Positions 7,182 to 14,377 of a stretch of 27,313 nt of DNA are shown here, piece after piece (positions within the stretch are counted from its first letter, which is position 1; every line of letters begins with the position of its first letter). The stretch is from Bacillota bacterium (GTDB taxonomy: Bacteria > Bacillota > Clostridia > Christensenellales > Aristaeellaceae). The DNA lies in assembly GCA_019137115.1 (NCBI GenBank), contig JAGVSV010000317.1:1-27313 (forward strand), read 5' to 3'. The position numbers and the translations under genes were made by a program. The notes under the pieces are model-generated. The model did no database searches, was not told the origin of the DNA, and saw nothing but the letters and a program-made list of their open reading frames with translations.

Positions 7182-8471
7182 CTATTTCAGGTTGAACGCC
7201 TGGTCAATCTCCCGCACCTGCTCGTCGGAAATCATCACCATCGGGCCGATGTCCTGCGCGTCAATCAGCGCGCGGGCGCTGTACTCCAGCACTTCCAGCC
7301 GGTCAAAGGCGTTGAGCAGGTCGGCACCCGTCACCAGCACGCATTCATTCTGGATGACCACCACCGGCGTGCGCGGCGAGATCGCCCGCACGGTGCCCTC
7401 GATGTCATTGGTCGAGGAGAAGTACGGCAGCTCGTTGACTGTGCGCAGGTTGATGTAGCTTTCCGGGATGATGCGGCTGTCAAACACCGCGTCGGTCACC
7501 GCAAACGCCATGATCGCCGGGGCATGCGCGATGATCACGCAGCCCACATCCGGGTGCGCCTGATAGATCGCGCTGTGCAGCCGTGCCGAACGGCTGGGCT
7601 GTTTGCCGGCTTCGCAGAAATCCCCCCGGATCAGCACCAGGTCCTCGGGCTCCAGGTATTTGCGGTCCTTGTTGTAGGGGGTGATCACCAGGCTGTCGCC
7701 GCCCAGCCGGTGGGAGAACGTGCCCTGCGTGGACGTGAACAGCCGCTGGTCATACGCGCGCTGGATGAACTTGCACATGTCGCGCCGCACCGCGCGCTCG
7801 CGGCTGGAGTACGCCTTGGGGATGAACTCGTCAAACTGGGGATGCCGCTTGTGCTTGCGCATGTCGATTTGCTCCTGGGTGAGCGACTGCGGCGTGCCCA
7901 GCTTCTTTGCATCAATCTCCAGCCGGCCGCAGAAATCCAGCGTTTCAAAGGACATGAACGCGCTGAACAGATCGGAAGCACCGATCACACAGCCATGGTT
8001 TTCCAGCATCACCGTGTTGTACCCCAAGGCAAACTGCTCGGCGATGTTGTGCCCCAGCGCGTCGCTACCCGGCACCGCGTAGGCCGCCATCGCCACCTCG
8101 CCGCACACCTGCAGCACGTCCGGGATCAGCCGAATGTTGGGGATGCGCCGCGCCAGGCTGAAAGCCACCATCGTGGGCGGATGCGCGTGCAAAATCGCCG
8201 ACAGGTCGCTCCTGCGCCGGTAGATGTCCAGATGAAACGGCAGCTCCACCGAGGGGCGGTGCGGGCCGATGATCTCCCCGGCCGAGGTTACACGGATCAT
8301 GTCATCCCGGCTCAGGCTGCCCTTGTCGATGCCCGACGGCGTGATCCACACATCGCCGTTCTGGTCGCGGATGGACAGGTTGCCGCCGGATGTGGTGGTC
8401 ATGCCGTACTGGTAAATGCGCTGCATGATCATCACCAGTTGATCGGCAGGGTGCAATAGATGAAAGCGCAT
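7182..8471 (-). CDS. Class II aldolase/adducin-family protein with two tandem domains, the second degenerate
   Basis: A 429-residue protein, about twice the usual length, made of two class II aldolase/adducin domains (about 1-205 and 225-429). Domain 1 keeps the zinc site of L-fuculose-1-phosphate aldolase: E76, H95 and H97 in ILHAHPP, and H159 in LENHG, plus TSGGNLS near the N terminus. In domain 2 the matching positions are S295, A315, A317 (IIAHAP) and E376 (IQNEC), so metal binding looks lost. It may cleave or epimerise a sugar phosphate in the cytoplasm; the substrate is unknown. AGGAGG precedes ATG 8471. It diverges from the sulfatase operon, and the intergenic region holds promoters in both directions, so the two are probably co-regulated. 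Confidence 0.85.
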   Translation of the reverse strand: MRFHLLHPADQLVMIMQRIYQYGMTTTSGGNLSIRDQNGDVWITPSGIDKGSLSRDDMIRVTSAGEIIGPHRPSVELPFHLDIYRRRSDLSAILHAHPPTMVAFSLARRIPNIRLIPDVLQVCGEVAMAAYAVPGSDALGHNIAEQFALGYNTVMLENHGCVIGASDLFSAFMSFETLDFCGRLEIDAKKLGTPQSLTQEQIDMRKHKRHPQFDEFIPKAYSSRERAVRRDMCKFIQRAYDQRLFTSTQGTFSHRLGGDSLVITPYNKDRKYLEPEDLVLIRGDFCEAGKQPSRSARLHSAIYQAHPDVGCVIIAHAPAIMAFAVTDAVFDSRIIPESYINLRTVNELPYFSSTNDIEGTVRAISPRTPVVVIQNECVLVTGADLLNAFDRLEVLEYSARALIDAQDIGPMVMISDEQVREIDQAFNLK

Positions 8472-8512
8472 GGAAATCCTCCTGACCGCGGCAGGTTCCC
8501 GCCGCGGATTTT

Positions 8513-8540
8513 ATCATAGCATTCCGCGAGGCTTTGTAAA
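8513..8540 (-). promoter_or_regulatory. Promoter of the tandem aldolase-like gene
   Basis: On the minus strand, TTTACA (8540-8535), a 16-bp spacer and TATGAT (8518-8513) lie about 40 nt upstream of the start at 8471. Confidence 0.55.
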
Positions 8541-8584
8541 ACCGCCCAATGGCTTGTTTTGTGTTAAAAAACGCCGCAATTATC

Positions 8585-8613
8585 TTGCAACCGCTGGCGC
8601 AATCATGTAGACT
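8585..8613 (+). promoter_or_regulatory. Operon promoter overlapped by a cre-like site
   Basis: TTGCAA (8585-8590), a 17-bp spacer and TAGACT (8608-8613) form a moderate promoter for the sulfatase operon. TTGCAACCGCTGGCG (8585-8599) matches the Bacillus cre consensus WTGNAANCGNWNNCW at every constrained position except the last, and overlaps the -35. TTGC (8585-8588) and GCAA (8599-8602) also form an imperfect palindrome, so a LacI-family operator is an alternative. Binding is inferred. Confidence 0.42.
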
Positions 8614-8621
8614 GGAGAAAA

Positions 8622-9443
8622 ATGAACCGAGAGGGGGCATATGGTTTGTTGAAACTTGGCGTAAACACGGTACTGTTTAAAAAGTACGACGTGGCGACCG
8701 CGCTCAAGGCCATTAAGCTGGCCGGGTACGACGGCGCCGAACTGTCCTGTATCCAGGGCATGTGTGAGCACCTGGTGCTGGACGCATGGCAGAGCCAGGC
8801 GCCGCTGGTGCGCGCGGCCGCAAGGGAAGCCGGCGTGCAGCTGCTGAGCATGGAGGTGGCATCGCTGGACGAGGAGCGCCTGGCCAAAGCCTTTGAGGCG
8901 GCCGCGTGGTTGGGCATCCCCGTGGTCAACGTGGGGCCCAGCGGCAAATCCAACGTGGAAGAGGATTTGAACGCCTGCATTGACACGCTGCGCAAGCGCG
9001 CCGAGGTGGCGGCCAAACACGGCGTCACCCTGTGCGTCAAAGCGCATGTGGGCGCGTCGATCTACTCCACCGAAACCACCAAAAAAGCGATGGCAGCCAT
9101 TGACATGCCCTCGTTTGCCATCGACATGGACCCCAGCCACATCCACCGCGCCGGCGAAAAGCCCGAGGAAGCGCTGGCGGCGGTCGTGTCGCGGATGGGG
9201 CACGTGCACATCCGGGACTGCAAGGGCCCCGGCCCCTCGCCGGGCGCGCCGGATATGCAGGCATGCGGCCGTGGCGACATCAACCTGCGCGGCTACTTTG
9301 AAGCGCTGGTCAACGCGGGCTATGAGGGCCCCGTCTGCCTGGAAGTGATCGGGCCGGAGCTGGACATGCAGCACGCCCAGGCCATCGCCTCGGAAAGCTA
9401 TGGCTACATGAACGCGGTGCTCAAATCCCTGGGCGCCCGATAA
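8622..9443 (+). CDS. Sugar phosphate isomerase/epimerase-like TIM-barrel protein (xylose isomerase-like, AP2Ec fold)
   Basis: First gene of the operon, about 273 residues, with the xylose isomerase-like TIM-barrel pattern: KLGVNTVLF (strand 1), YDGAELSC (strand 2), LCVKAHVGA (strand 5), FAIDMDPSHI with a metal-ligand Asp (strand 6), HVHIRDCKG (strand 7) and VCLEVIGPE with a ligand Glu (strand 8). The strand 5 metal Glu seen in many relatives appears to be Lys. It probably isomerises or epimerises a keto-sugar or keto-inositol intermediate. The start is uncertain: ATG 8622 has GGAGA four nt upstream, but TTG 8646 or 8649 has GAGGGGG (8631-8637) at good spacing, fits the predicted transcription start near 8620, and gives the usual family beginning KLGVN. 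There is no signal peptide, so it is cytoplasmic. Confidence 0.82.
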   Translation: MNREGAYGLLKLGVNTVLFKKYDVATALKAIKLAGYDGAELSCIQGMCEHLVLDAWQSQAPLVRAAAREAGVQLLSMEVASLDEERLAKAFEAAAWLGIPVVNVGPSGKSNVEEDLNACIDTLRKRAEVAAKHGVTLCVKAHVGASIYSTETTKKAMAAIDMPSFAIDMDPSHIHRAGEKPEEALAAVVSRMGHVHIRDCKGPGPSPGAPDMQACGRGDINLRGYFEALVNAGYEGPVCLEVIGPELDMQHAQAIASESYGYMNAVLKSLGAR

Positions 9444-9466
9444 AGACAAACGGAGGACTACATTAC

Positions 9467-10840
9467 ATGGCCAAGAAACTGCCCAATATCCTGTTCTTCG
9501 GGATGGATTCGTTGCGCCGGGATCACATGAGCCATTACGGCTACCACCGGCTGACCACGCCGCACATCAGCGCGTATGCCAAGGGCGGCGTCACGTTTGA
9601 AAACTGCTTCTCGCCGCACATCCCGACCACCCCCGGCTACGCCAACATGGTGACCGGGCGCGACTGCTTTGGCACCGGCGTGGTGGGCCTGACGCAAAAG
9701 AAGATCGTGGAAGGCGTGCCCGTGCTGGCCGAGATGCTGCGCGAGCGCGGCTATGACACCACCTGCATCGGCTTTGAAGGCAACGCCGCCGGGCGCGGGT
9801 ATGACAAGTACATCAGCTTCCCCGGCTGGGGGCCCGACCATGACGACGGGCGCGCCCACAAGGCGCAGAACCTGAACGAGGTGGCCATCCCCGAGATGGA
9901 GCGCCTGGCGAAAGGCGACAAGCCCTGGCTGCTGTTCCTGCGCCACATGGACCCGCACAGCCCGTATTTGGCGCCCCAGCCGTTCCAGGACATGTTCTGG
10001 CAAGGCGACGGGTTTGACCCCAACGACAAGCGCATGCAGAAGGTGTATGACTTCAAGCCGTTCGGCGACTACATCGGCAGCTGGGTGCCCAAGGGGCTGA
10101 CCAACCCGGATTATGTCATCGCGCAGTATGACGCCGCGGTGGCGTATATGGACGCCGCCATCCAGCAGATTCTGGTCAAGCTCAGGCACCTGGGGCTGGA
10201 GGAGGACACCATCGTGGTGTTCACGTCCGACCACGGCGAAACCCTGTATGACCATGACTGCTACTTTGACCACCACGGCCTGTATGACCCGACCCTGGTG
10301 GTGCCCTTCATCGTGGTGTGGAAAAACCATCTGCCCGGTGGCGTGCGCATCGGCGACACGATGCAGCTCAAGGACATCACGCCCACGCTGCTGGACATGA
10401 TGGGGGTGGACACCGGCTTGCCGTTTGAGGGACGCAGCCTGATGCCGCTGATCACCGGCGGCCACCGCGAGAAAGAGGACGAGTTCTACATCACCGAGTG
10501 CACCTGGATGCGCAAGCACGGCTGGCGCACGCCGGAGTGGAAGCTGATGATCTCGCTGGAGCCGGATTTCCACTACAAACCCCCGGTGGAGCTGTACAAC
10601 CTGGTCAACGACCCGGAGGAGTACGACAACCTGGCCGAATCGCGGCCCGAGATGGTCAAGCTGCTGACCGAAAAAATGAACGCGTTCATTGAAAAGCGCG
10701 TCAGGGAGACCGGCCGGCCGTCGCCCATCGAGGTCAACTTCCTAAGGCCCGAAGGCCCATTCAAGACATCGGACGAAGCGTATGCCGGCAAGTACATCGG
10801 CGGCATCGCCGACGCCGTTGCCCTGCAGAAGAAAGGCTGA
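9467..10840 (+). CDS. Sulfatase-fold hydrolase (alkaline phosphatase superfamily) with Thr at the nucleophile position
   Basis: A 457-residue cytoplasmic protein (no signal peptide) of the sulfatase/alkaline phosphatase superfamily. Metal-site motifs are present: MDSLRRDH at residues 13-20 and SDHGE at 254-258, with a C-terminal VELYNLVNDPEEYDNLA typical of sulfatases. In place of the formylglycine motif C/S-x-P-x-R it reads TTPGY (54-58) before TGR (63-65), so the nucleophile would be T54 and the following Arg is Tyr. Thr nucleophiles are known in phosphodiesterase and phosphonate-hydrolase branches of this superfamily. It may therefore be a phosphodiesterase or phosphatase, not a formylglycine sulfatase. 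A GGAGG site lies about 10 nt upstream and the gap to the previous gene is 23 nt. Confidence 0.85.
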   Translation: MAKKLPNILFFGMDSLRRDHMSHYGYHRLTTPHISAYAKGGVTFENCFSPHIPTTPGYANMVTGRDCFGTGVVGLTQKKIVEGVPVLAEMLRERGYDTTCIGFEGNAAGRGYDKYISFPGWGPDHDDGRAHKAQNLNEVAIPEMERLAKGDKPWLLFLRHMDPHSPYLAPQPFQDMFWQGDGFDPNDKRMQKVYDFKPFGDYIGSWVPKGLTNPDYVIAQYDAAVAYMDAAIQQILVKLRHLGLEEDTIVVFTSDHGETLYDHDCYFDHHGLYDPTLVVPFIVVWKNHLPGGVRIGDTMQLKDITPTLLDMMGVDTGLPFEGRSLMPLITGGHREKEDEFYITECTWMRKHGWRTPEWKLMISLEPDFHYKPPVELYNLVNDPEEYDNLAESRPEMVKLLTEKMNAFIEKRVRETGRPSPIEVNFLRPEGPFKTSDEAYAGKYIGGIADAVALQKKG

Positions 10841-10844
10841 CGCC

Positions 10845-11864
10845 ATGCTCAAAGCCTGTGTGATCGGCATGGGGCCGATCGGTAACCTGCACGCGGCCAC
10901 CTACGCAAGCGATAAGCGGACGGAACTGCTGGGCGTGTGCGACATCATTCCTGAACGCGCCGACCTGGGCGCCAAGCGCCACGGGGCGCGCGCCTACTAC
11001 GACGCCGAGACGATGCTCAAAGAGCTCAAGCCCGACATCGTCTCGGTGGCCACCGACGGCTGGGAGCGCGGGGGCGACCACTACGTGCCCACGATGCAGG
11101 CATTTAACGCCGGCTGCCACGTGCTGTGCGAAAAGCCCATCTCCGATGACCTGAACAAGGCCAAGGACATGGTGCTCACCGCGCGCAAGCTCAACCGCTG
11201 CTTCGGCCTGGACTTCAACCACCGCTTCACCGACGCCGCGCGCGCGGCCAAGCGCTGGCAGGACGAAGGGCTGATCGGGTCGCTGCTTTTCTGCAACATG
11301 GCGCTGTGGATCGGCAAAAACCAGGATTTTCCGTCTCCCTACTACCATCTGAAGGCACTCAACCCCCACAGCTGTGAGATCATGCGCTACTTCATGGGCG
11401 ATGTGGAAGCCGTGCATACCTTTGCCATGCGCGCGCCGGGCATCACCACCAACTGGTCGACCGCCAGCATTAACATGAAGTTTGAAAACGGCGCGGTGGG
11501 GCACCTGACCAGCAGCTATGACATCGCGCGCGGCCACCCGATGGAGCGCTGCGAGGTCGCCGGCGTCAAAGGCCGCCTGGTGTTTGAGGACATGTGGCGC
11601 GAGGCCACGCTGTATCCGGCCGGCAGCCAGGAAAAGCGGGTGTTCACCAACCCTGTCTTTGGCGGGTACGAGGGCTTTGACGACACATTCTTTGACCGCA
11701 TCCACGCCTTCATCGGCGCGGTGCACGACGGCGTCCGGCCCGAGGACATTGATGGCAGCGGCTGGCAGGGCTTGCAGGCGCAGATGGTGATCGAGGCGGC
11801 CATCGAATCGCTAAAGACCGGCCAGGTCGTCTACCTGAAAGAGTTCTACAAGGATTTCATCTGA
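10845..11864 (+). CDS. Gfo/Idh/MocA-family NAD(P)-dependent oxidoreductase (first copy)
   Basis: A 339-residue cytoplasmic dehydrogenase. The N-terminal Rossmann fold starts ACVIGMGPIGNLHA, and the hallmark CEKPIS carries the conserved Lys. The C-terminal domain has GLDFNHRF and HLKALNPHSCEIMRYF; the His of the usual D-x-x-x-H catalytic pair is kept, but the Asp position appears to be Ala. Relatives oxidise or reduce sugars, inositols and their acids. It starts 4 nt after the sulfatase-fold gene with only a weak site (GAAAGG), so translational coupling is likely. The second copy downstream is similar in layout but clearly divergent. Confidence 0.88.
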   Translation: MLKACVIGMGPIGNLHAATYASDKRTELLGVCDIIPERADLGAKRHGARAYYDAETMLKELKPDIVSVATDGWERGGDHYVPTMQAFNAGCHVLCEKPISDDLNKAKDMVLTARKLNRCFGLDFNHRFTDAARAAKRWQDEGLIGSLLFCNMALWIGKNQDFPSPYYHLKALNPHSCEIMRYFMGDVEAVHTFAMRAPGITTNWSTASINMKFENGAVGHLTSSYDIARGHPMERCEVAGVKGRLVFEDMWREATLYPAGSQEKRVFTNPVFGGYEGFDDTFFDRIHAFIGAVHDGVRPEDIDGSGWQGLQAQMVIEAAIESLKTGQVVYLKEFYKDFI

Positions 11865-11883
11865 ACGACAAAAAGGAGGAACT

Positions 11884-12984
11884 ATGGCACTCAAATGCGC
11901 AGTCGTCGGTATGGGCGGCATCGGCAACACCCACGCGCGTTGCTACAAGGAAAACCCGCTGAGCGAGCTGGTTGCCGTGTGCGACATCGTCAAGGAAAAG
12001 GCGGATAAGGCCGCGGCGGCCTATGGCGTCAAGGCGTTCTACGACCAGGAGGAAATGCTCAAAGCCATGCCGGAGATCGACATCGTGTCGATCACCACCT
12101 CGGGCTATGACAACGGCTCCATGCACTATGAGCCCGCGATGGTCGCCCTGTCCCACAAGAAGAACGTGCTGGTGGAAAAGCCAATCTGCGCGGACATCCG
12201 GGACGCGCGCGACATGGTGGACTATGCCAGCCGACAGAAGGTTTATCTGGGCTGTGACCTGAACCACTACTTTGCCGGCCCGTCCTATGCGGCCGACGAC
12301 CTGATCCAGCAGGGGGCCATTGGCGAGCTGGTGTACTGCCTGCACAAGGTGGGCTTCAACGGCAGTGAGAAGCAATACGGCGGCCCGGGCGCCCCGCGCT
12401 GGCAGACCCCGTATTCGCACCTGAAAGCCTTCTGCGCCCATCCGTTCAGCGTGATGCGCCACTTCTGCGGCGACATCACCGCGGTGCAGGCCTTCCTGTC
12501 CAAGCCCGGCGTGCGCGCCACGGCGGTGGATCCCATGCTGTCGATCAACTCCATCCATGTGCGCTTTGCCAACGGCGGCGTCGGCTATCTGATCTCGCAG
12601 CGCGGCGACGCGATGTTTGGCCTGGGCGGATGGTGGAGCTACGAACACGCGGGCACCAAGGGCACCTTCTGCATTGAGAACTGCGTGGAGAAGCTGCACT
12701 ACTGGGACATTAACAAGGTGGAGAACCCCGGCATGGCGTCACCAAAGCCCGAAACCACCGACTTTGGCGTCAAGGACTTTGGGGCCACCTTCCCCGAGCG
12801 CATCAACGCGTTCCTGGAGGACATCACCAACAAAGTGCCGCGTGAATACCTTCGCGCGTCCGGACGCGACGCGCTGGCCACGCTGGAGTATACCTTCGCC
12901 GCCATCAAGAGCTACGAGCACGGCGGCGCGCTGGTGGTGCCGGAGATGCTGCCGGCCTTCCACGGGGACATCAGCCGCATCTGA
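11884..12984 (+). CDS. Gfo/Idh/MocA-family NAD(P)-dependent oxidoreductase (second copy)
   Basis: A 366-residue cytoplasmic dehydrogenase, paralogous to the preceding gene. It has the Rossmann motif AVVGMGGIGNTHA, VCDIVKEKADKAA, the signature VEKPI, GCDLNHYF, and HLKAFCAHPFSVMRHF. As in its neighbour, the segment HLKA precedes the conserved His and the usual catalytic Asp position appears to be Ala. A strong AAAGGAGG precedes the ATG. Two such enzymes in one operon suggest successive or reversible redox steps, as in oxidation-elimination-reduction schemes for glycosides and cyclitols. Its TGA stop is followed after one codon, in the same frame, by the TTG start of the next sulfatase. Confidence 0.88.
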   Translation: MALKCAVVGMGGIGNTHARCYKENPLSELVAVCDIVKEKADKAAAAYGVKAFYDQEEMLKAMPEIDIVSITTSGYDNGSMHYEPAMVALSHKKNVLVEKPICADIRDARDMVDYASRQKVYLGCDLNHYFAGPSYAADDLIQQGAIGELVYCLHKVGFNGSEKQYGGPGAPRWQTPYSHLKAFCAHPFSVMRHFCGDITAVQAFLSKPGVRATAVDPMLSINSIHVRFANGGVGYLISQRGDAMFGLGGWWSYEHAGTKGTFCIENCVEKLHYWDINKVENPGMASPKPETTDFGVKDFGATFPERINAFLEDITNKVPREYLRASGRDALATLEYTFAAIKSYEHGGALVVPEMLPAFHGDISRI

Positions 12985-12987
12985 CGC

Positions 12988-14355
12988 TTGAACCTGCTGC
13001 TGATCACCGCCGACCAGTTTCGGCACGACTGCATGGGGTGGACGGGCGCAACGCCCGCCCAAACCCCGCATCTGGACAGCCTGGCGCGGCAGGGCGTGCG
13101 CTTTACGCACGCCTTCGCGCCGCTGCCGGTGTGTTCGCCCGCGCGCCAGGCGTTGCTTACCGGGCGCCACCCGGATTCCTTCGGCGCCCAATGGAACTAC
13201 GATTTTATCAAAACCCCGCCGCCTGATCCTGATATCTGCTGGACGACGCCGCTGCCCGATCTGGGCTGGAACACCGGCTATATCGGCCGTTTCCACATCT
13301 CGGAGCAACAGACGCCCCGGGATTTCGGGTACCAGGATTTCGTCCCGATCGCCCAGCGGGAACGCGAGCTCCAACAGCAGTATCCGAATGTACAATGGAC
13401 CGGCGGCTGGCTGGGGTGTACCAGCCCCATTCCGTATCAGGAGGCCGCGCCCCATTGGCAGGCGGCGCAGGCGAAGAGCCTGATTCATCGCTATGCGCGC
13501 GAGGGCAAGCCCTGGCACCTGTGGGTGGACTTCAAGGAGCCGCATCTGCCCGTGCGCCCCAGCGAGCCGTTTGCCTCGATGTTTGATCCGGAGAAACTCA
13601 TGCCCTGGGCCGGTTCTGACGATGACTTTTATCACAAGCCGTACGCCCACCGGCAGCAGACGGTCTCCTGGCAGACGGAGGGCTTTGCCTGGAAGGATTT
13701 CGCGCCCATGGTGGCGCGCTATCTGGGGTTGATCGCACAGCTGGATGACGCAATCGGCAACATCCTTTACGCGCTGGATCAGCTGGGGCAGCGGGATGAT
13801 ACCATGGTGGTGTTCACCGCCGACCATGGCGACATGTGCGGCAGCCACCGGATGCTGGACAAGCACTATGTGATGTATGACGACATCATCCGCGTGCCGC
13901 TGCTGGTACGCAAACCCGGTACTCAGCCGCATCTCTCGGACGCATTTGTGTCCAATGTGCTGGATGTCGCCGCCACCTTCCGCGCGGATTCCGGCCAGGA
14001 AAGGGACCCTGAAGGGCATGGGCTGCCCCTGCCGCTTGCGATGGAGGGCAACGGCCGAAACGACATTGTCTGTTCCTCCAACGGGCAGCAGTTCGGTCTG
14101 TACACCACCCGCTGCCTGCGCGACCGGACGCACAAATATGTATGGAACCTGACCGATGTGGACGAACTGTACGACCTGGAGCACGACCCCGGCGAGCTGG
14201 TCAACCGCATTGACGATCCAGATGAAGCCGGGCGCGTCGCCACCATGCGCCGGACGCTGCTGACGCGGCTTGCGCAACACAACGACCCGTTTGTCAAAAA
14301 CGAATGGACCAAAAGACAGTTGATTTCCGGGCACAAGCATGTACCCTGGCAATGA
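12988..14355 (+). CDS. Cys-type sulfatase (formylglycine-dependent, family S1-like)
   Basis: A 455-residue sulfatase with the canonical activation motif C49-S-P-A-R53 followed by QALLTGR (54-60), so C49 should be converted to formylglycine. Metal-site motifs ITADQ (6-10) and TADHGD are present, and DELYDLEHDPGELVN lies near the C terminus. There is no signal peptide, so desulfation would occur in the cytoplasm after import of the substrate. A maturase (anSME) is needed, but none is in the window. The only upstream start in frame is TTG 12988, since TGA lies at 12982; there is no Shine-Dalgarno site, so translation probably depends on reinitiation after the oxidoreductase. The sulfated substrate is unknown. 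Confidence 0.9.
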   Translation: MNLLLITADQFRHDCMGWTGATPAQTPHLDSLARQGVRFTHAFAPLPVCSPARQALLTGRHPDSFGAQWNYDFIKTPPPDPDICWTTPLPDLGWNTGYIGRFHISEQQTPRDFGYQDFVPIAQRERELQQQYPNVQWTGGWLGCTSPIPYQEAAPHWQAAQAKSLIHRYAREGKPWHLWVDFKEPHLPVRPSEPFASMFDPEKLMPWAGSDDDFYHKPYAHRQQTVSWQTEGFAWKDFAPMVARYLGLIAQLDDAIGNILYALDQLGQRDDTMVVFTADHGDMCGSHRMLDKHYVMYDDIIRVPLLVRKPGTQPHLSDAFVSNVLDVAATFRADSGQERDPEGHGLPLPLAMEGNGRNDIVCSSNGQQFGLYTTRCLRDRTHKYVWNLTDVDELYDLEHDPGELVNRIDDPDEAGRVATMRRTLLTRLAQHNDPFVKNEWTKRQLISGHKHVPWQ

Positions 14356-14377
14356 GCACACCGAAAGGATGGAAACG

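Noticed and set aside
12982..12984. TGA as a selenocysteine codon joining the oxidoreductase and the sulfatase
   Set aside because: No bacterial SECIS-like hairpin is seen just after the TGA, and both proteins are complete on their own.
14339..14377. Upstream GTG start for the solute-binding protein
   Set aside because: It would place 13 residues before a normal signal peptide and overlap the sulfatase; ATG 14378 has a better ribosome binding site.
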